A DNA stretch of 19,366 nt, from the NCBI GenBank assembly GCA_023423285.1, contig JAFAFV010000127.1:1-19366 (forward strand). The letters are read 5' to 3'. The notes beneath the pieces were generated by a model. That model saw nothing but the letters and a program-made list of their open reading frames with translations. It had not been told where the DNA came from and did not search any database. A program made the translations under genes and the position numbers. Positions 7,801 through 15,455 of the stretch are shown here, in pieces (the stretch's first letter is position 1; the number at the start of each line of letters is the position of its first letter). The stretch is from Bacteroidota bacterium (GTDB lineage: Bacteria > Bacteroidota > Bacteroidia > Chitinophagales > Chitinophagaceae).

Positions 7801-9163
7801 GTTTAGGCTGGAACGCCTGGATGGATAAACGGTGCAGTGTTGGAGCACGGTTCAGCATTACAGGATGGCCTTTCAAAATATTTTCAAGAATATCCCAAAC
7901 AACAGCTTCTTTTTTATCAACCAGTTTTCTGGCAGATTTTACTGTTTTTACAATACCTCTTTCAATCAGCTTACGAATAATGAACGGCTTGAAAAGTTCG
8001 GCAGCCATATCTTTTGGCAAACCGCACTCGTGCAGTTTCAACTCGGGGCCAACAACGATTACTGATCGGCCAGAGTAATCAACACGCTTACCCAGCAAAT
8101 TCTGGCGGAAACGCCCCTGCTTGCCTTTAAGAACATCGCTCAGCGATTTCAGTGCGCGGCCACCTTCTGCTTTTACAGCATTCGATTTACGACTGTTGTC
8201 AAACAGCGAATCTATCGCTTCCTGTAACATGCGCTTTTCGTTGCGCAGGATTACTTCCGGCGCTTTAATCTCCATCAGCCTTTTTAGGCGGTTATTACGG
8301 ATGATTACGCGTCGGTAAAGATCGTTAAGGTCAGATGACGCAAAACGGCCGCCGTCTAACGGAACAAGCGGGCGCAGCTCCGGAGGAATAACTGGTATAT
8401 ATTGCATTACCATCCACTCTGGGCGGTTGGCAATGCGGGTATTGGCATCGCGAAACGCTTCCACAACGCTGAGGCGCTTTAGTGCATCTGCCTTGCGCTG
8501 CTGAGAAGTTTCAGTAGCCGCGGAGTTTCTTAAATCGAATGACAGTTGGTCCAGGTCAATTCTTCCTAAAAGGTCGTGAACCGCTTCAGCACCCATCTTA
8601 GCAATGAATTTGTTAGGATCGTCATCTGGCAGGTATTGGTTGTCTTTTGGTAAAGCATCCAGTATATCCAGGTATTCTTCTTCTGTCAGAAGATCTCCGT
8701 AATTCTGGCCCTTGTCTACACGAACGCCGGCCTGAATAACAACATACCTTTCGTAATAAATAATAGTTTCTAATTTTTTTGAGCTCATGCCCAACAGGTA
8801 ACCAATTTTATTGGGCAGAGATTTAAAGTACCATATGTGTACTACGGGTACCACTAATTTGATGTGGCCCATTCTTTCGCGGCGTACTTTCTTTTCAGTT
8901 ACTTCCACACCGCATCGGTCGCACACGATGCCTTTGTAACGGATGCGCTTGTATTTACCGCAGGCACATTCATAGTCTTTTACAGGCCCGAAGATCCTTT
9001 CGCAAAACAAACCATCACGCTCGGGTTTGTAAGTGCGGTAATTTATAGTTTCGGGTTTCAATACTTCGCCAAAACTTTTTTCTAAAATAGAATCAGGCGA
9101 TGCGAGGCCGATAGTGATTTTGGAAAATGCTGCTTTTGGACGATTGTCTTTTTTTGTAGCCAT
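4871..9163 (-). CDS. rpoC: DNA-directed RNA polymerase subunit beta'
   Basis: This is the full-length, 1430-aa beta' subunit, the largest core RNA polymerase subunit, which holds the catalytic Mg2+ and the trigger loop. Visible landmarks: the N-terminal zinc ribbon with Cys66, Cys68, Cys81 and Cys84; the absolutely conserved catalytic motif NADFDGDQM with Asp474, Asp476 and Asp478; and the second zinc site with Cys822, Cys896, Cys903 and Cys906. The bridge-helix/trigger-loop block includes [20 protein letters not shown]. The C-terminus is intact and ends in an acidic tail (SFDEEE). The length is slightly above the E. coli protein (1407 aa) and usual for Bacteroidota. The ATG at 9163 has no Shine-Dalgarno sequence. 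It follows rpoB by 115 bp with no terminator between them, so the two are one operon. Confidence 0.99.
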   Translation of the reverse strand: [1430 protein letters not shown]

Positions 9164-9278
9164 ATTTCGATTGACGATTTTCAGATTTACAAATTACTTT
9201 TTTGTGAGTGCTTAATGCGTTATGCATGAAGCAGAAGGAAAGCCCTGGCATTTAAGCCTTCAACTTTCAGCATCTTTA

Positions 9279-12200
9279 CTAATCAAACGTAAGGTCTAAG
9301 CCCAGCCCTCTCAACTCATGTATCAATACATTGAAGGATTCAGGAACGCCGGCTCTTGGAACATTATCGCCTTTCACAATGCTCTCATAGGTTTTTGCAC
9401 GGCCCAGGATGTCATCGGATTTGATTGTTAACAGTTCCTGCAGAATGTTGGATGCTCCGTAAGCTTCCAATGCCCAAACCTCCATCTCACCAAAACGCTG
9501 GCCACCAAATTGTGCTTTACCACCCAGGGGCTGCTGAGTAATCAAGCTGTATGGCCCAATGCTCCGTGCGTGCATTTTATCGTCAACCATGTGGTGCAGT
9601 TTGATCATGTAGATCACGCCCACAGTGGCTTTTTGGTGAAAACGTTCGCCAGTTTCGCCATCGTACAGGTACGTGTGGCCAAACTTAGGAATGCCCGCTT
9701 CATCGCAATACTGCTCAATTTCGTAAGGCTCGGCGCCGTCGAAAATTGGTGTGGCAAAGCGCAGGCCCAGCTGCTGGCCGGCCCATCCAAGTACGGTTTC
9801 GTATATCTGCCCCAGGTTCATACGGCTTGGTACGCCCAGCGGGTTCAATACGATATCTACAGGTGTGCCATCTTCAAGGAACGGCATATCTTCATGGCGA
9901 ACTATTTTGGCCACAATACCTTTGTTACCGTGGCGACCGGCCATTTTATCACCTACTTTCAGTTTACGTTTTACGGCCAGGTACACTTTAGCCAGTTTCA
10001 ATACACCTGCAGGCAGTTCATCCCCAATGCTGATGTTGAATTTTTCGCGCTTGTAACGGCCCAGTTCTTCATTGAACTTGATATTATAGTTGTGTAACAG
10101 CGTGTTTATCTGGCTGTTGATCTTTTCATCATTTGTCCAGCCCAGCGGGTTGATGTTGGCAAAATCTAGAGAGGAAAGGTTTTTTGGAGTAAACTTACCG
10201 CCTCTACCTATCACCACTTCATCAAAACTGTTTTTTACGCCGGCCGAAGTTTGATTTTCCAGCAAAGTCTCTAATTTTTCCAATAGAACGGCTAATATAT
10301 CCTGCTCGTTTTTCTCATGAATTTTATCGAGCTTTTCAATAGCTGCTTTTTCACGAACTTTCGCGTTCTTATCTTTTTTAGCTCTTTGGAATAATTTTTT
10401 TCCTATTACAACACCTTCCACACCGTTGGGCGCTTTCAGCGAAGCATCTTTTGCATCTCCTGCTTTATCACCAAAGATGGCGCGCAGTAATTTTTCTTCT
10501 GGGGTAGGATCACTTTCGCCTTTTGGTGTGATTTTACCGATGAGAATATCGCCTTCTTTAATTTGAGCGCCAATGCGAATGATACCGTTTTCATCAAGGT
10601 CTTTGGTAGCTTCTTCCGAAACGTTGGGAATGTCAGATGTCAGTTCTTCTTCGCCCAGTTTCGTATCGCGCACTTCCAGTTCATATTCTGAAATATGAAT
10701 AGAAGTAAACATGTCTTCTTTTACCACTCTTTCGCTGATCACGATGGCATCCTCAAAGTTGTAACCTTTCCATGGCATGAAGGCCACTTTCAGATTTTTA
10801 CCGAGTGCCAATTCACCATTTTTGGTGGCATAGCCTTCTGTTAAGAAATCGCCGGCTTTTACCTTTTGGCTTTTTTTAACGGCAGGAACAAGGTTGATGC
10901 AGGTTTCCTGGTTGGTTTTGATGAATTTGGTAAGGTTGTACACTTTCAGGTCCTCTTCAAAACTTACCAGTTTGTCATTCACATCACGGTCGTAGCGAAC
11001 GTGAATTTCGTTGGCATCCACGAATTCTACCACACCATTGCCTTCTGCGTGTATTTGTATTCTTGCATCACGCGCTGCTTTGCCTTCCAAACCAGTTCCT
11101 ACAATAGGAGAGTCTGGACGCAGCAAAGGTACCGCCTGGCGCTGCATGTTTGAACCCATCAGCGCACGGTTGGCATCATCGTGCTCAAGAAAAGGAATCA
11201 ATGAAGCGCTCAAACCCACAATTTGGTTGGGCGCCACATCCATATATTCTACTTCTTCTTTTTCAAGTATGGGAAAGTCGCCGGTTTCACGGCTTGCCAC
11301 CCTATCATTTACAAAGCTGCCGTCTTCGTTCAGCGGGGCATTGGCCTGTGCAATTCTTGCCTCATCTTCTTCCTCAGCGCTTAGCAGCTCCAGTTTTTTC
11401 ATGTTTACTTTACCGTTCTCAACTTTGCGGTAGGGCGTTTCAATAAAGCCCATCTCGTTGATCTTGGCGTGAACACAAAGTGTGGAGATCAGGCCGATGT
11501 TTGGTCCTTCTGGAGTTTCAATGGTACATAGCCTTCCGTAGTGAGAATAGTGTACGTCGCGCACTTCAAAGCCTGCGCGCTCACGGCTTAAACCGCCTGG
11601 CCCCAGTGCTGAAATACGGCGTTTGTGCGTGATCTCAGAGAGCGGGTTGGTTTGATCAAGAAACTGAGATAACTGCGAAGTACCAAAAAATGAGTTAATC
11701 ACGGAAGAAAGTGTTCTGGCGTTGATTAGGTCAACAGGTGTAAACACTTCGTTGTCGCGAACGTTCATCCTTTCTCGAATGGTACGAGCCATACGCGCAA
11801 GGCCCACGCCAAACTGGGCATACAGTTGTTCGCCTACAGTGCGTACGCGGCGGTTGCTCAGGTGGTCAATATCATCAATCTCTGCTTTACCATTTGTGAG
11901 GCGAACAAGATATTTGATGATCTCGATTATATCTTCCTTGGTTAAAGTTTTTTGTGTCAGGTCTGTTTCGCGGTTTAGCTTGCGATTGATCTTGTATCGG
12001 CCAACTTCGCCCAGATCGTAGCGCTTGTCGCTAAAGAACAGTTTATCAATAATACCACGCGCTGTTTCATTATCTGGCGCATCGGCACCGCGCAACTGGC
12101 GGTAGATGAACTGAACAGCTTCCAGTTCGCTGTTAGACGTGTCTTTATTTAATGTATTATATATAATAGCATAATCGCCACCCACATCTTCTCTTTGAAT

Positions 12201-13082
12201 GAAGACGCTTTTTACTTCCATATCCACGATCGTGTCAATGGCTTCCTCATCAAGGATTGTGTCGCGCTCCATTACGATCTCATTACGTTCAATGGATACA
12301 ACCTCGCCGGTATCTTCATCAACAAAATCTTCCACCCAGGTGCGTAAAACCCTGGCGGCCAGTTTTTTACCAAGATGGGTTTCCAGTTTTTTTCTGTCTC
12401 CGAGCACTTCATCAGCCATGCCAAACAGTTCAAGAATGTCTTTATCTGTTTCGTAACCGATAGAACGTAATAATGTGGTAACAGGAAATTTCTTTTTCCT
12501 GTCAATGTAAGCATACATTACATTATTAATATCCGTGGCAAACTCCATCCACGCGCCTTTGAAAGGAATAACACGAGCGGAGTAAATTTTTGTTCCGTTA
12601 GGGTGAATGGACTGACCGAAAAATACGCCGGGTGAACGGTGTAGTTGCGAAACAACCACGCGCTCGGCGCCGTTGATCACAAAAGTGCCGCGTGGCGTCA
12701 TGTATGGAATGTTTCCTAAAAATACATCCTGAACGATGGTTTGAAAGTCTACGTGCTCTTCATCATTACAACTTAGGCGCAGCTTTGCTTTTAAGGGTAC
12801 GGCATAGGTCAGCCCGCGCTCCATACATTCTTCAATGCTGTACCTGGGTGGATCAATAAAATAATCTAAAAATTCCAGAACGAAAATGTTGCGTGTATCG
12901 GTGATAGGGAAGTTATCCTTAAACACACGAAACAGGCCTTCAATGTTTCTTTTGTCCGGAGTGGTTTCAAGTTGAAAAAATTCTTTAAATGATTGGATTT
13001 GAACTTCGAGCAGATCAGGTGTTTCAGCTAAATGCTTAATTTTCCCGAAGTTTACTCTTGACTTTACGCTTGTAGAAGACAT
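9279..13082 (-). CDS. rpoB: DNA-directed RNA polymerase subunit beta
   Basis: This is the full-length, 1267-aa beta subunit, forming one jaw of core RNA polymerase and most of the rifampicin pocket. The rifampicin region is intact: LSQFLDQ at 471-477, THKRRISALGPGG at 485-497. His486, Arg489 and Ser491 correspond to E. coli His526, Arg529 and Ser531, all wild type, which predicts rifampicin sensitivity. The active-site lysines sit in KVGDKMAGRHGNKG (Lys1046 and Lys1054, matching E. coli 1065 and 1073). The C-terminus carries the GGKAQFGGQRFGEMEVWALE block that contacts beta'. It is shorter than the E. coli protein (1342 aa), as is normal in this phylum. It is the first gene of the rpoBC transcript: the upstream neighbour is a divergent gene rather than rplL. 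Confidence 0.99.
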   Translation of the reverse strand: MSSTSVKSRVNFGKIKHLAETPDLLEVQIQSFKEFFQLETTPDKRNIEGLFRVFKDNFPITDTRNIFVLEFLDYFIDPPRYSIEECMERGLTYAVPLKAKLRLSCNDEEHVDFQTIVQDVFLGNIPYMTPRGTFVINGAERVVVSQLHRSPGVFFGQSIHPNGTKIYSARVIPFKGAWMEFATDINNVMYAYIDRKKKFPVTTLLRSIGYETDKDILELFGMADEVLGDRKKLETHLGKKLAARVLRTWVEDFVDEDTGEVVSIERNEIVMERDTILDEEAIDTIVDMEVKSVFIQREDVGGDYAIIYNTLNKDTSNSELEAVQFIYRQLRGADAPDNETARGIIDKLFFSDKRYDLGEVGRYKINRKLNRETDLTQKTLTKEDIIEIIKYLVRLTNGKAEIDDIDHLSNRRVRTVGEQLYAQFGVGLARMARTIRERMNVRDNEVFTPVDLINARTLSSVINSFFGTSQLSQFLDQTNPLSEITHKRRISALGPGGLSRERAGFEVRDVHYSHYGRLCTIETPEGPNIGLISTLCVHAKINEMGFIETPYRKVENGKVNMKKLELLSAEEEDEARIAQANAPLNEDGSFVNDRVASRETGDFPILEKEEVEYMDVAPNQIVGLSASLIPFLEHDDANRALMGSNMQRQAVPLLRPDSPIVGTGLEGKAARDARIQIHAEGNGVVEFVDANEIHVRYDRDVNDKLVSFEEDLKVYNLTKFIKTNQETCINLVPAVKKSQKVKAGDFLTEGYATKNGELALGKNLKVAFMPWKGYNFEDAIVISERVVKEDMFTSIHISEYELEVRDTKLGEEELTSDIPNVSEEATKDLDENGIIRIGAQIKEGDILIGKITPKGESDPTPEEKLLRAIFGDKAGDAKDASLKAPNGVEGVVIGKKLFQRAKKDKNAKVREKAAIEKLDKIHEKNEQDILAVLLEKLETLLENQTSAGVKNSFDEVVIGRGGKFTPKNLSSLDFANINPLGWTNDEKINSQINTLLHNYNIKFNEELGRYKREKFNISIGDELPAGVLKLAKVYLAVKRKLKVGDKMAGRHGNKGIVAKIVRHEDMPFLEDGTPVDIVLNPLGVPSRMNLGQIYETVLGWAGQQLGLRFATPIFDGAEPYEIEQYCDEAGIPKFGHTYLYDGETGERFHQKATVGVIYMIKLHHMVDDKMHARSIGPYSLITQQPLGGKAQFGGQRFGEMEVWALEAYGASNILQELLTIKSDDILGRAKTYESIVKGDNVPRAGVPESFNVLIHELRGLGLDLTFD

Positions 13083-13226
13083 AATTTTTAAACCGGTTTT
13101 AATTTAGTTGATCATACACAAAACAAGTTTAGGGGTAAACCACCATTAAGGTAGAAACCCATTGAAATTCAATTACTTGAACATGTTTCGCAGAATCAAA
13201 ATATATTTGGCCAAAATAAAGGAATG

Positions 13227-13257
13227 CAAAGTTAGGGGAAACGTGATAAAGAAAAAA
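13227..13257 (-). promoter_or_regulatory. Candidate rpoBC promoter
   Basis: On the minus strand TAACTTTG (13234 to 13227) matches the Bacteroidota -7 consensus TAnnTTTG exactly. Nineteen nucleotides upstream is TTTT (13257 to 13254), a three-of-four match to the -33 box TTTG at the consensus spacing. It is the only exact -7 match I found on the minus strand in the region upstream of rpoB. Confidence 0.5.
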
Positions 13258-13344
13258 GTATGCAACAATAATTCTGCCAATTTTTTAAAAGTTTTTTTCG
13301 TTTTCTATATAAGGTCTTCATTATCAATAAGTATATATAGTAGC

Positions 13345-13357
13345 CCTAAATTTTAGG
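13345..13357. repeat. Inverted repeat CCTAAA-T-TTTAGG
   Basis: This is a perfect 6+6 dyad with a single central base in the divergent promoter region, about 90 bp upstream of the HhH gene start. A one-base centre makes an RNA hairpin unlikely and a protein-binding half-site arrangement more plausible, but short AT-rich dyads also occur by chance. Confidence 0.35.
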
Positions 13358-13377
13358 AAGGAAAATAAAGATCAAAA

Positions 13378-13395
13378 TACGGGAATTTTCCCGTA
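13378..13395. repeat. Inverted repeat TACGGGA-N4-TCCCGTA
   Basis: A perfect 7-bp arm inverted repeat with loop ATTT contains the only GC-rich block in an AT-rich intergenic region, about 50 bp upstream of the HhH start codon. It could be an operator or a hairpin. It has no T tail, so it is not a terminator. Confidence 0.45.
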
Positions 13396-13436
13396 CAGTA
13401 AGTCGTTATAAAAAATGTAATTTGTAGTTCTAAATT

Positions 13437-13444
13437 TACCTTTG
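13437..13444 (+). promoter_or_regulatory. Candidate -7 box of the HhH gene, abutting the start codon
   Basis: TACCTTTG matches TAnnTTTG exactly and ends one base before the ATG at 13446. There is no good -33 TTTG at 19 nt spacing; a TTTG at 13421-13424 is only 12 nt away. If it is functional the transcript would begin at or within the first codons, meaning a leaderless or nearly leaderless mRNA. Confidence 0.35.
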
Positions 13445-13445
13445 T

Positions 13446-14396
13446 ATGGGTGCAAGTATAAAAAATTACATAAGCTTTTCAAAAAAAGAAGGTATAGCGG
13501 CTATCATCCTGGTACTTATAGTACTATCGCTGGCTGTATTACCTTTTAGAAATAAACAGCAGTCTAAAAAGAGCCATGTTGCTAAAGACCCCGCAGAATG
13601 GGCTTCTGCAGCAAAATTTTTAGACGAACCGGAAAAAGAGGTAAACCCTATAGAAAGCAGGGTTACTTACTCCCGCACTGGTTATTCCCGTAATTTTCAT
13701 AATAAGGCAATGGCTAAAGCGCGGCTTTTTCCGTTTGACCCCAACACCGCCACAACTGAGGAATTTAAAGAACTGGGGCTGCGCGACAAAACAGTACAAA
13801 TTTTAAACAATTATAGAAATAAAGGCGGTAAATTTCGTAGAGCCGATGACCTGCAGAAAATTTATGGCCTGCGGCCGGAGGAGTTTGAACGGCTGAGGCC
13901 TTATATTGTGATTAGAGCGGTGGAAACGGGAAAAAAACTGTATTCCAATGATCAGGGCACTTATATATCAACTCCTGTAAAGGAATATAAAAGAAAGGTT
14001 ACGCTGATTGATATCAACACTGCCGATACCACTGCCTTTCAATCTTTATATGGCATTGGCAGCAGGCTGGCCGCAAGAATTGTAAATTATAGAAACAAGT
14101 TGGGCGGGTTTTACAGCATTGAGCAGGTGGGCGAAACGTATGGAGTGCCTGAAGAAACTTTTCAGAACATAAAAAAATATCTCATAATAGATGCTACCGT
14201 TGTAAACAAACTAAATTTGAATACTGCCTCTTATGACGAATTAAATGCACATCCTTACATAAGTAGCAAACTGGCGTTTTTAATCATGAAATACCGGAAA
14301 GAAACTGGCAATATTACAAGCCCTGATATTTTGAAGGAACTGGTGGATCAATCCAATGATACTTATGAGAAGGTAATGGCTTATGTAGCTTTTTAA
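13446..14396 (+). CDS. Membrane-anchored protein with three helix-hairpin-helix repeats (ComEA-like)
   Basis: This 316-aa protein has one N-terminal membrane helix (about residues 17-34) after a short SFSKKEG cytoplasmic segment, a Ser/Lys/Glu-rich linker, and then three related modules at about 97-156, 187-247 and 255-316. Each opens with an N-T-A motif (FDPNTATTEEF, IDINTADTTAF, LNLNTASYDEL). The first two continue with a turn and an NYRNK-GG-F segment (ILNNYRNKGGKF, IVNYRNKLGGFY), which is the helix-hairpin-helix fold of ComEA-type DNA-binding proteins; the second has the classical GIGS hairpin. The third module is degenerate (KYRKETGNI). DNA binding at the outer face of the inner membrane, for example in DNA uptake, is the family expectation, not proven here. 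No other competence gene is nearby. It converges on the ATP-grasp gene with only 4 bp between stops. Confidence 0.9.
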   Translation: MGASIKNYISFSKKEGIAAIILVLIVLSLAVLPFRNKQQSKKSHVAKDPAEWASAAKFLDEPEKEVNPIESRVTYSRTGYSRNFHNKAMAKARLFPFDPNTATTEEFKELGLRDKTVQILNNYRNKGGKFRRADDLQKIYGLRPEEFERLRPYIVIRAVETGKKLYSNDQGTYISTPVKEYKRKVTLIDINTADTTAFQSLYGIGSRLAARIVNYRNKLGGFYSIEQVGETYGVPEETFQNIKKYLIIDATVVNKLNLNTASYDELNAHPYISSKLAFLIMKYRKETGNITSPDILKELVDQSNDTYEKVMAYVAF

Positions 14397-14400
14397 CTCC

Positions 14401-15438
14401 TTAATCAAACAACTCGAGCATTTTAAAATGCTTACGGGCTGCTTTTAAATATTTCCACCCTTTTTTAAAGGGCCAGTAATCATGGCCATTTTTATTATTG
14501 TACCGGCTTATCTTGTATAAAGCACGCCAGTGTTGCAAAATAGTTTTGTAAGCATCGCGCAGGCTCATGCCACAATCGTAAATATGGTTAGGTTCAGCGC
14601 CGGCACCGTTAAATTCCAGAATTGAAAAGTTCTGACCTTTTTTTAAATCATCAATCGAAGTGGTTTTGACATCGTACCTGCCATAGAAAAAGCTTTTGCT
14701 GTATTGGCTGATCTCGTCAAAAACATTCAAAAGATTTTTATCAATTTCTTTATGAAGATTGGTGAATTGTGCGCCGCGGTTGTGGTTGCCTGCATAAGAC
14801 AGGTAGTACCTTTCACCATCGGGTATGACGCGTGTGTACCGAACGCCGTGTCGGTGCTCCATTTCTTCCAGCCGGTGCCGCGCGCGCGGGTGGGTGGCTA
14901 CCAGTTCTTTTAAATTGCGCCTGCCGTCTCCGGTTACGCTCAGCAGTTCTTTTTGAATAAATCCTGAAACACGGCCTTTTTGCCGCCAGGGATAACGGTA
15001 GTAAAACACGCTCACTTCTACCGGGTAAGATATTTTTTCCTGTGCAATATATTCTACCGGCATCCGCTCATGATACTCTTTCAGTTGATGTTCGTTTTCA
15101 ATCACACGAAAAAGAATACCCTTCATACCCACATCGGGTTTCACCACAAAGGGATATTGCAGGCCAGAAAGCCTGAGCCTTCTTTGCACGTCTTCAAAAT
15201 CTGCCATCTGATTAATGTAAACAGTCAGCGGCATCAGCACATGGGGTAGTTGATCGTACATTTCTTTTTTGCCCTCACCTTCCATACCGCCAAAAGTAAT
15301 GGTGGGGTTAGAAGCCGTGAAGAACCACAACGAGCGGCTTTTGAGGCAATACCACAGCCATGCCGGAAAAATGGGCGCGTATAAAACACTAAATGGCCAT
15401 TGCTCCCAGTTAGTTATTTTGTTGAAAATTTTTTTCAT
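14401..15438 (-). CDS. ATP-grasp enzyme, substrate unknown
   Basis: This 345-aa protein has a hydrophobic N-terminal stretch (about 15-31, rich in Trp, Pro and Tyr) that may associate with the membrane, and a downstream ATP-grasp fold. Visible motifs: nucleotide-binding lysine loop YPFVVKPDVGMKG (Lys100, glycines to 107); adenine-contacting AQEKI (132-136); GFIQKELLSVTGDGRRNLKEL (159-179); GRYDVK (253-258); and the metal-binding ILEFNGAGAEPNH (273-285, Glu275 and Asn277). ATP-grasp enzymes join a carboxylate to an amine or thiol through an acyl-phosphate. Similar proteins are sometimes labelled D-Ala-D-Ala ligase, but this protein does not show the full Ddl motif set and that name should not be transferred. 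Its 3' end contains a 16-bp palindrome. Confidence 0.85.
   Translation of the reverse strand: MKKIFNKITNWEQWPFSVLYAPIFPAWLWYCLKSRSLWFFTASNPTITFGGMEGEGKKEMYDQLPHVLMPLTVYINQMADFEDVQRRLRLSGLQYPFVVKPDVGMKGILFRVIENEHQLKEYHERMPVEYIAQEKISYPVEVSVFYYRYPWRQKGRVSGFIQKELLSVTGDGRRNLKELVATHPRARHRLEEMEHRHGVRYTRVIPDGERYYLSYAGNHNRGAQFTNLHKEIDKNLLNVFDEISQYSKSFFYGRYDVKTTSIDDLKKGQNFSILEFNGAGAEPNHIYDCGMSLRDAYKTILQHWRALYKISRYNNKNGHDYWPFKKGWKYLKAARKHFKMLELFD
14417..14432. repeat. 16-bp perfect palindrome in the end of the ATP-grasp gene
   Basis: AGCATTTTAAAATGCT lies inside the last codons of the minus-strand gene (KHFKMLEL) and 21 bp past the stop of the converging plus-strand gene. It may act as a transcript-end hairpin for the plus-strand gene, although no T tract follows it, or it may be incidental coding sequence. 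Confidence 0.35.
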
Positions 15439-15447
15439 TCAATCAGG

Positions 15448-15455
15448 CAAATATA
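15448..15455 (-). promoter_or_regulatory. Candidate -7 box of the ATP-grasp gene
   Basis: On the minus strand TATATTTG matches TAnnTTTG and ends 9 bp before the ATG at 15438. A TTTG (plus-strand CAAA at 15479-15482) is 23 nt upstream, longer than the usual 19. A very short leader is implied. Confidence 0.35.

Larger units (their letters stand above)
13083..13445. other. 363-bp divergent intergenic region between rpoB and the HhH gene
   Basis: No credible gene lies here; the one open frame (13162-13356) has low complexity and no family character. The region is AT-rich and holds the probable rpoBC promoter (minus strand, near 13227-13257), the probable promoter of the plus-strand gene (13437-13444), two inverted repeats (13345-13357 and 13378-13395) and a 10-bp palindrome AAACCGGTTT at 13090-13099, starting 8 bp upstream of the rpoB ATG. 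If the promoter call is right, rpoB has an untranslated leader of roughly 140 nt. Confidence 0.7.

Noticed and set aside
9164..9278. Separate promoter or terminator between rpoB and rpoC
   Set aside because: No exact -7 box and no hairpin with T tract was found in the 115 bp, so rpoC is taken as co-transcribed with rpoB.
9510..10097. 195-codon plus-strand open frame opposite rpoB
   Set aside because: It is an antisense shadow of the conserved C-terminal part of rpoB; no domain or start context supports it.
13162..13356. 64-codon open frame in the rpoB/HhH intergenic region
   Set aside because: It has a biased Lys/Asn/Phe/Ile composition expected from AT-rich sequence, no recognisable family, and it overlaps the probable rpoBC promoter on the other strand.
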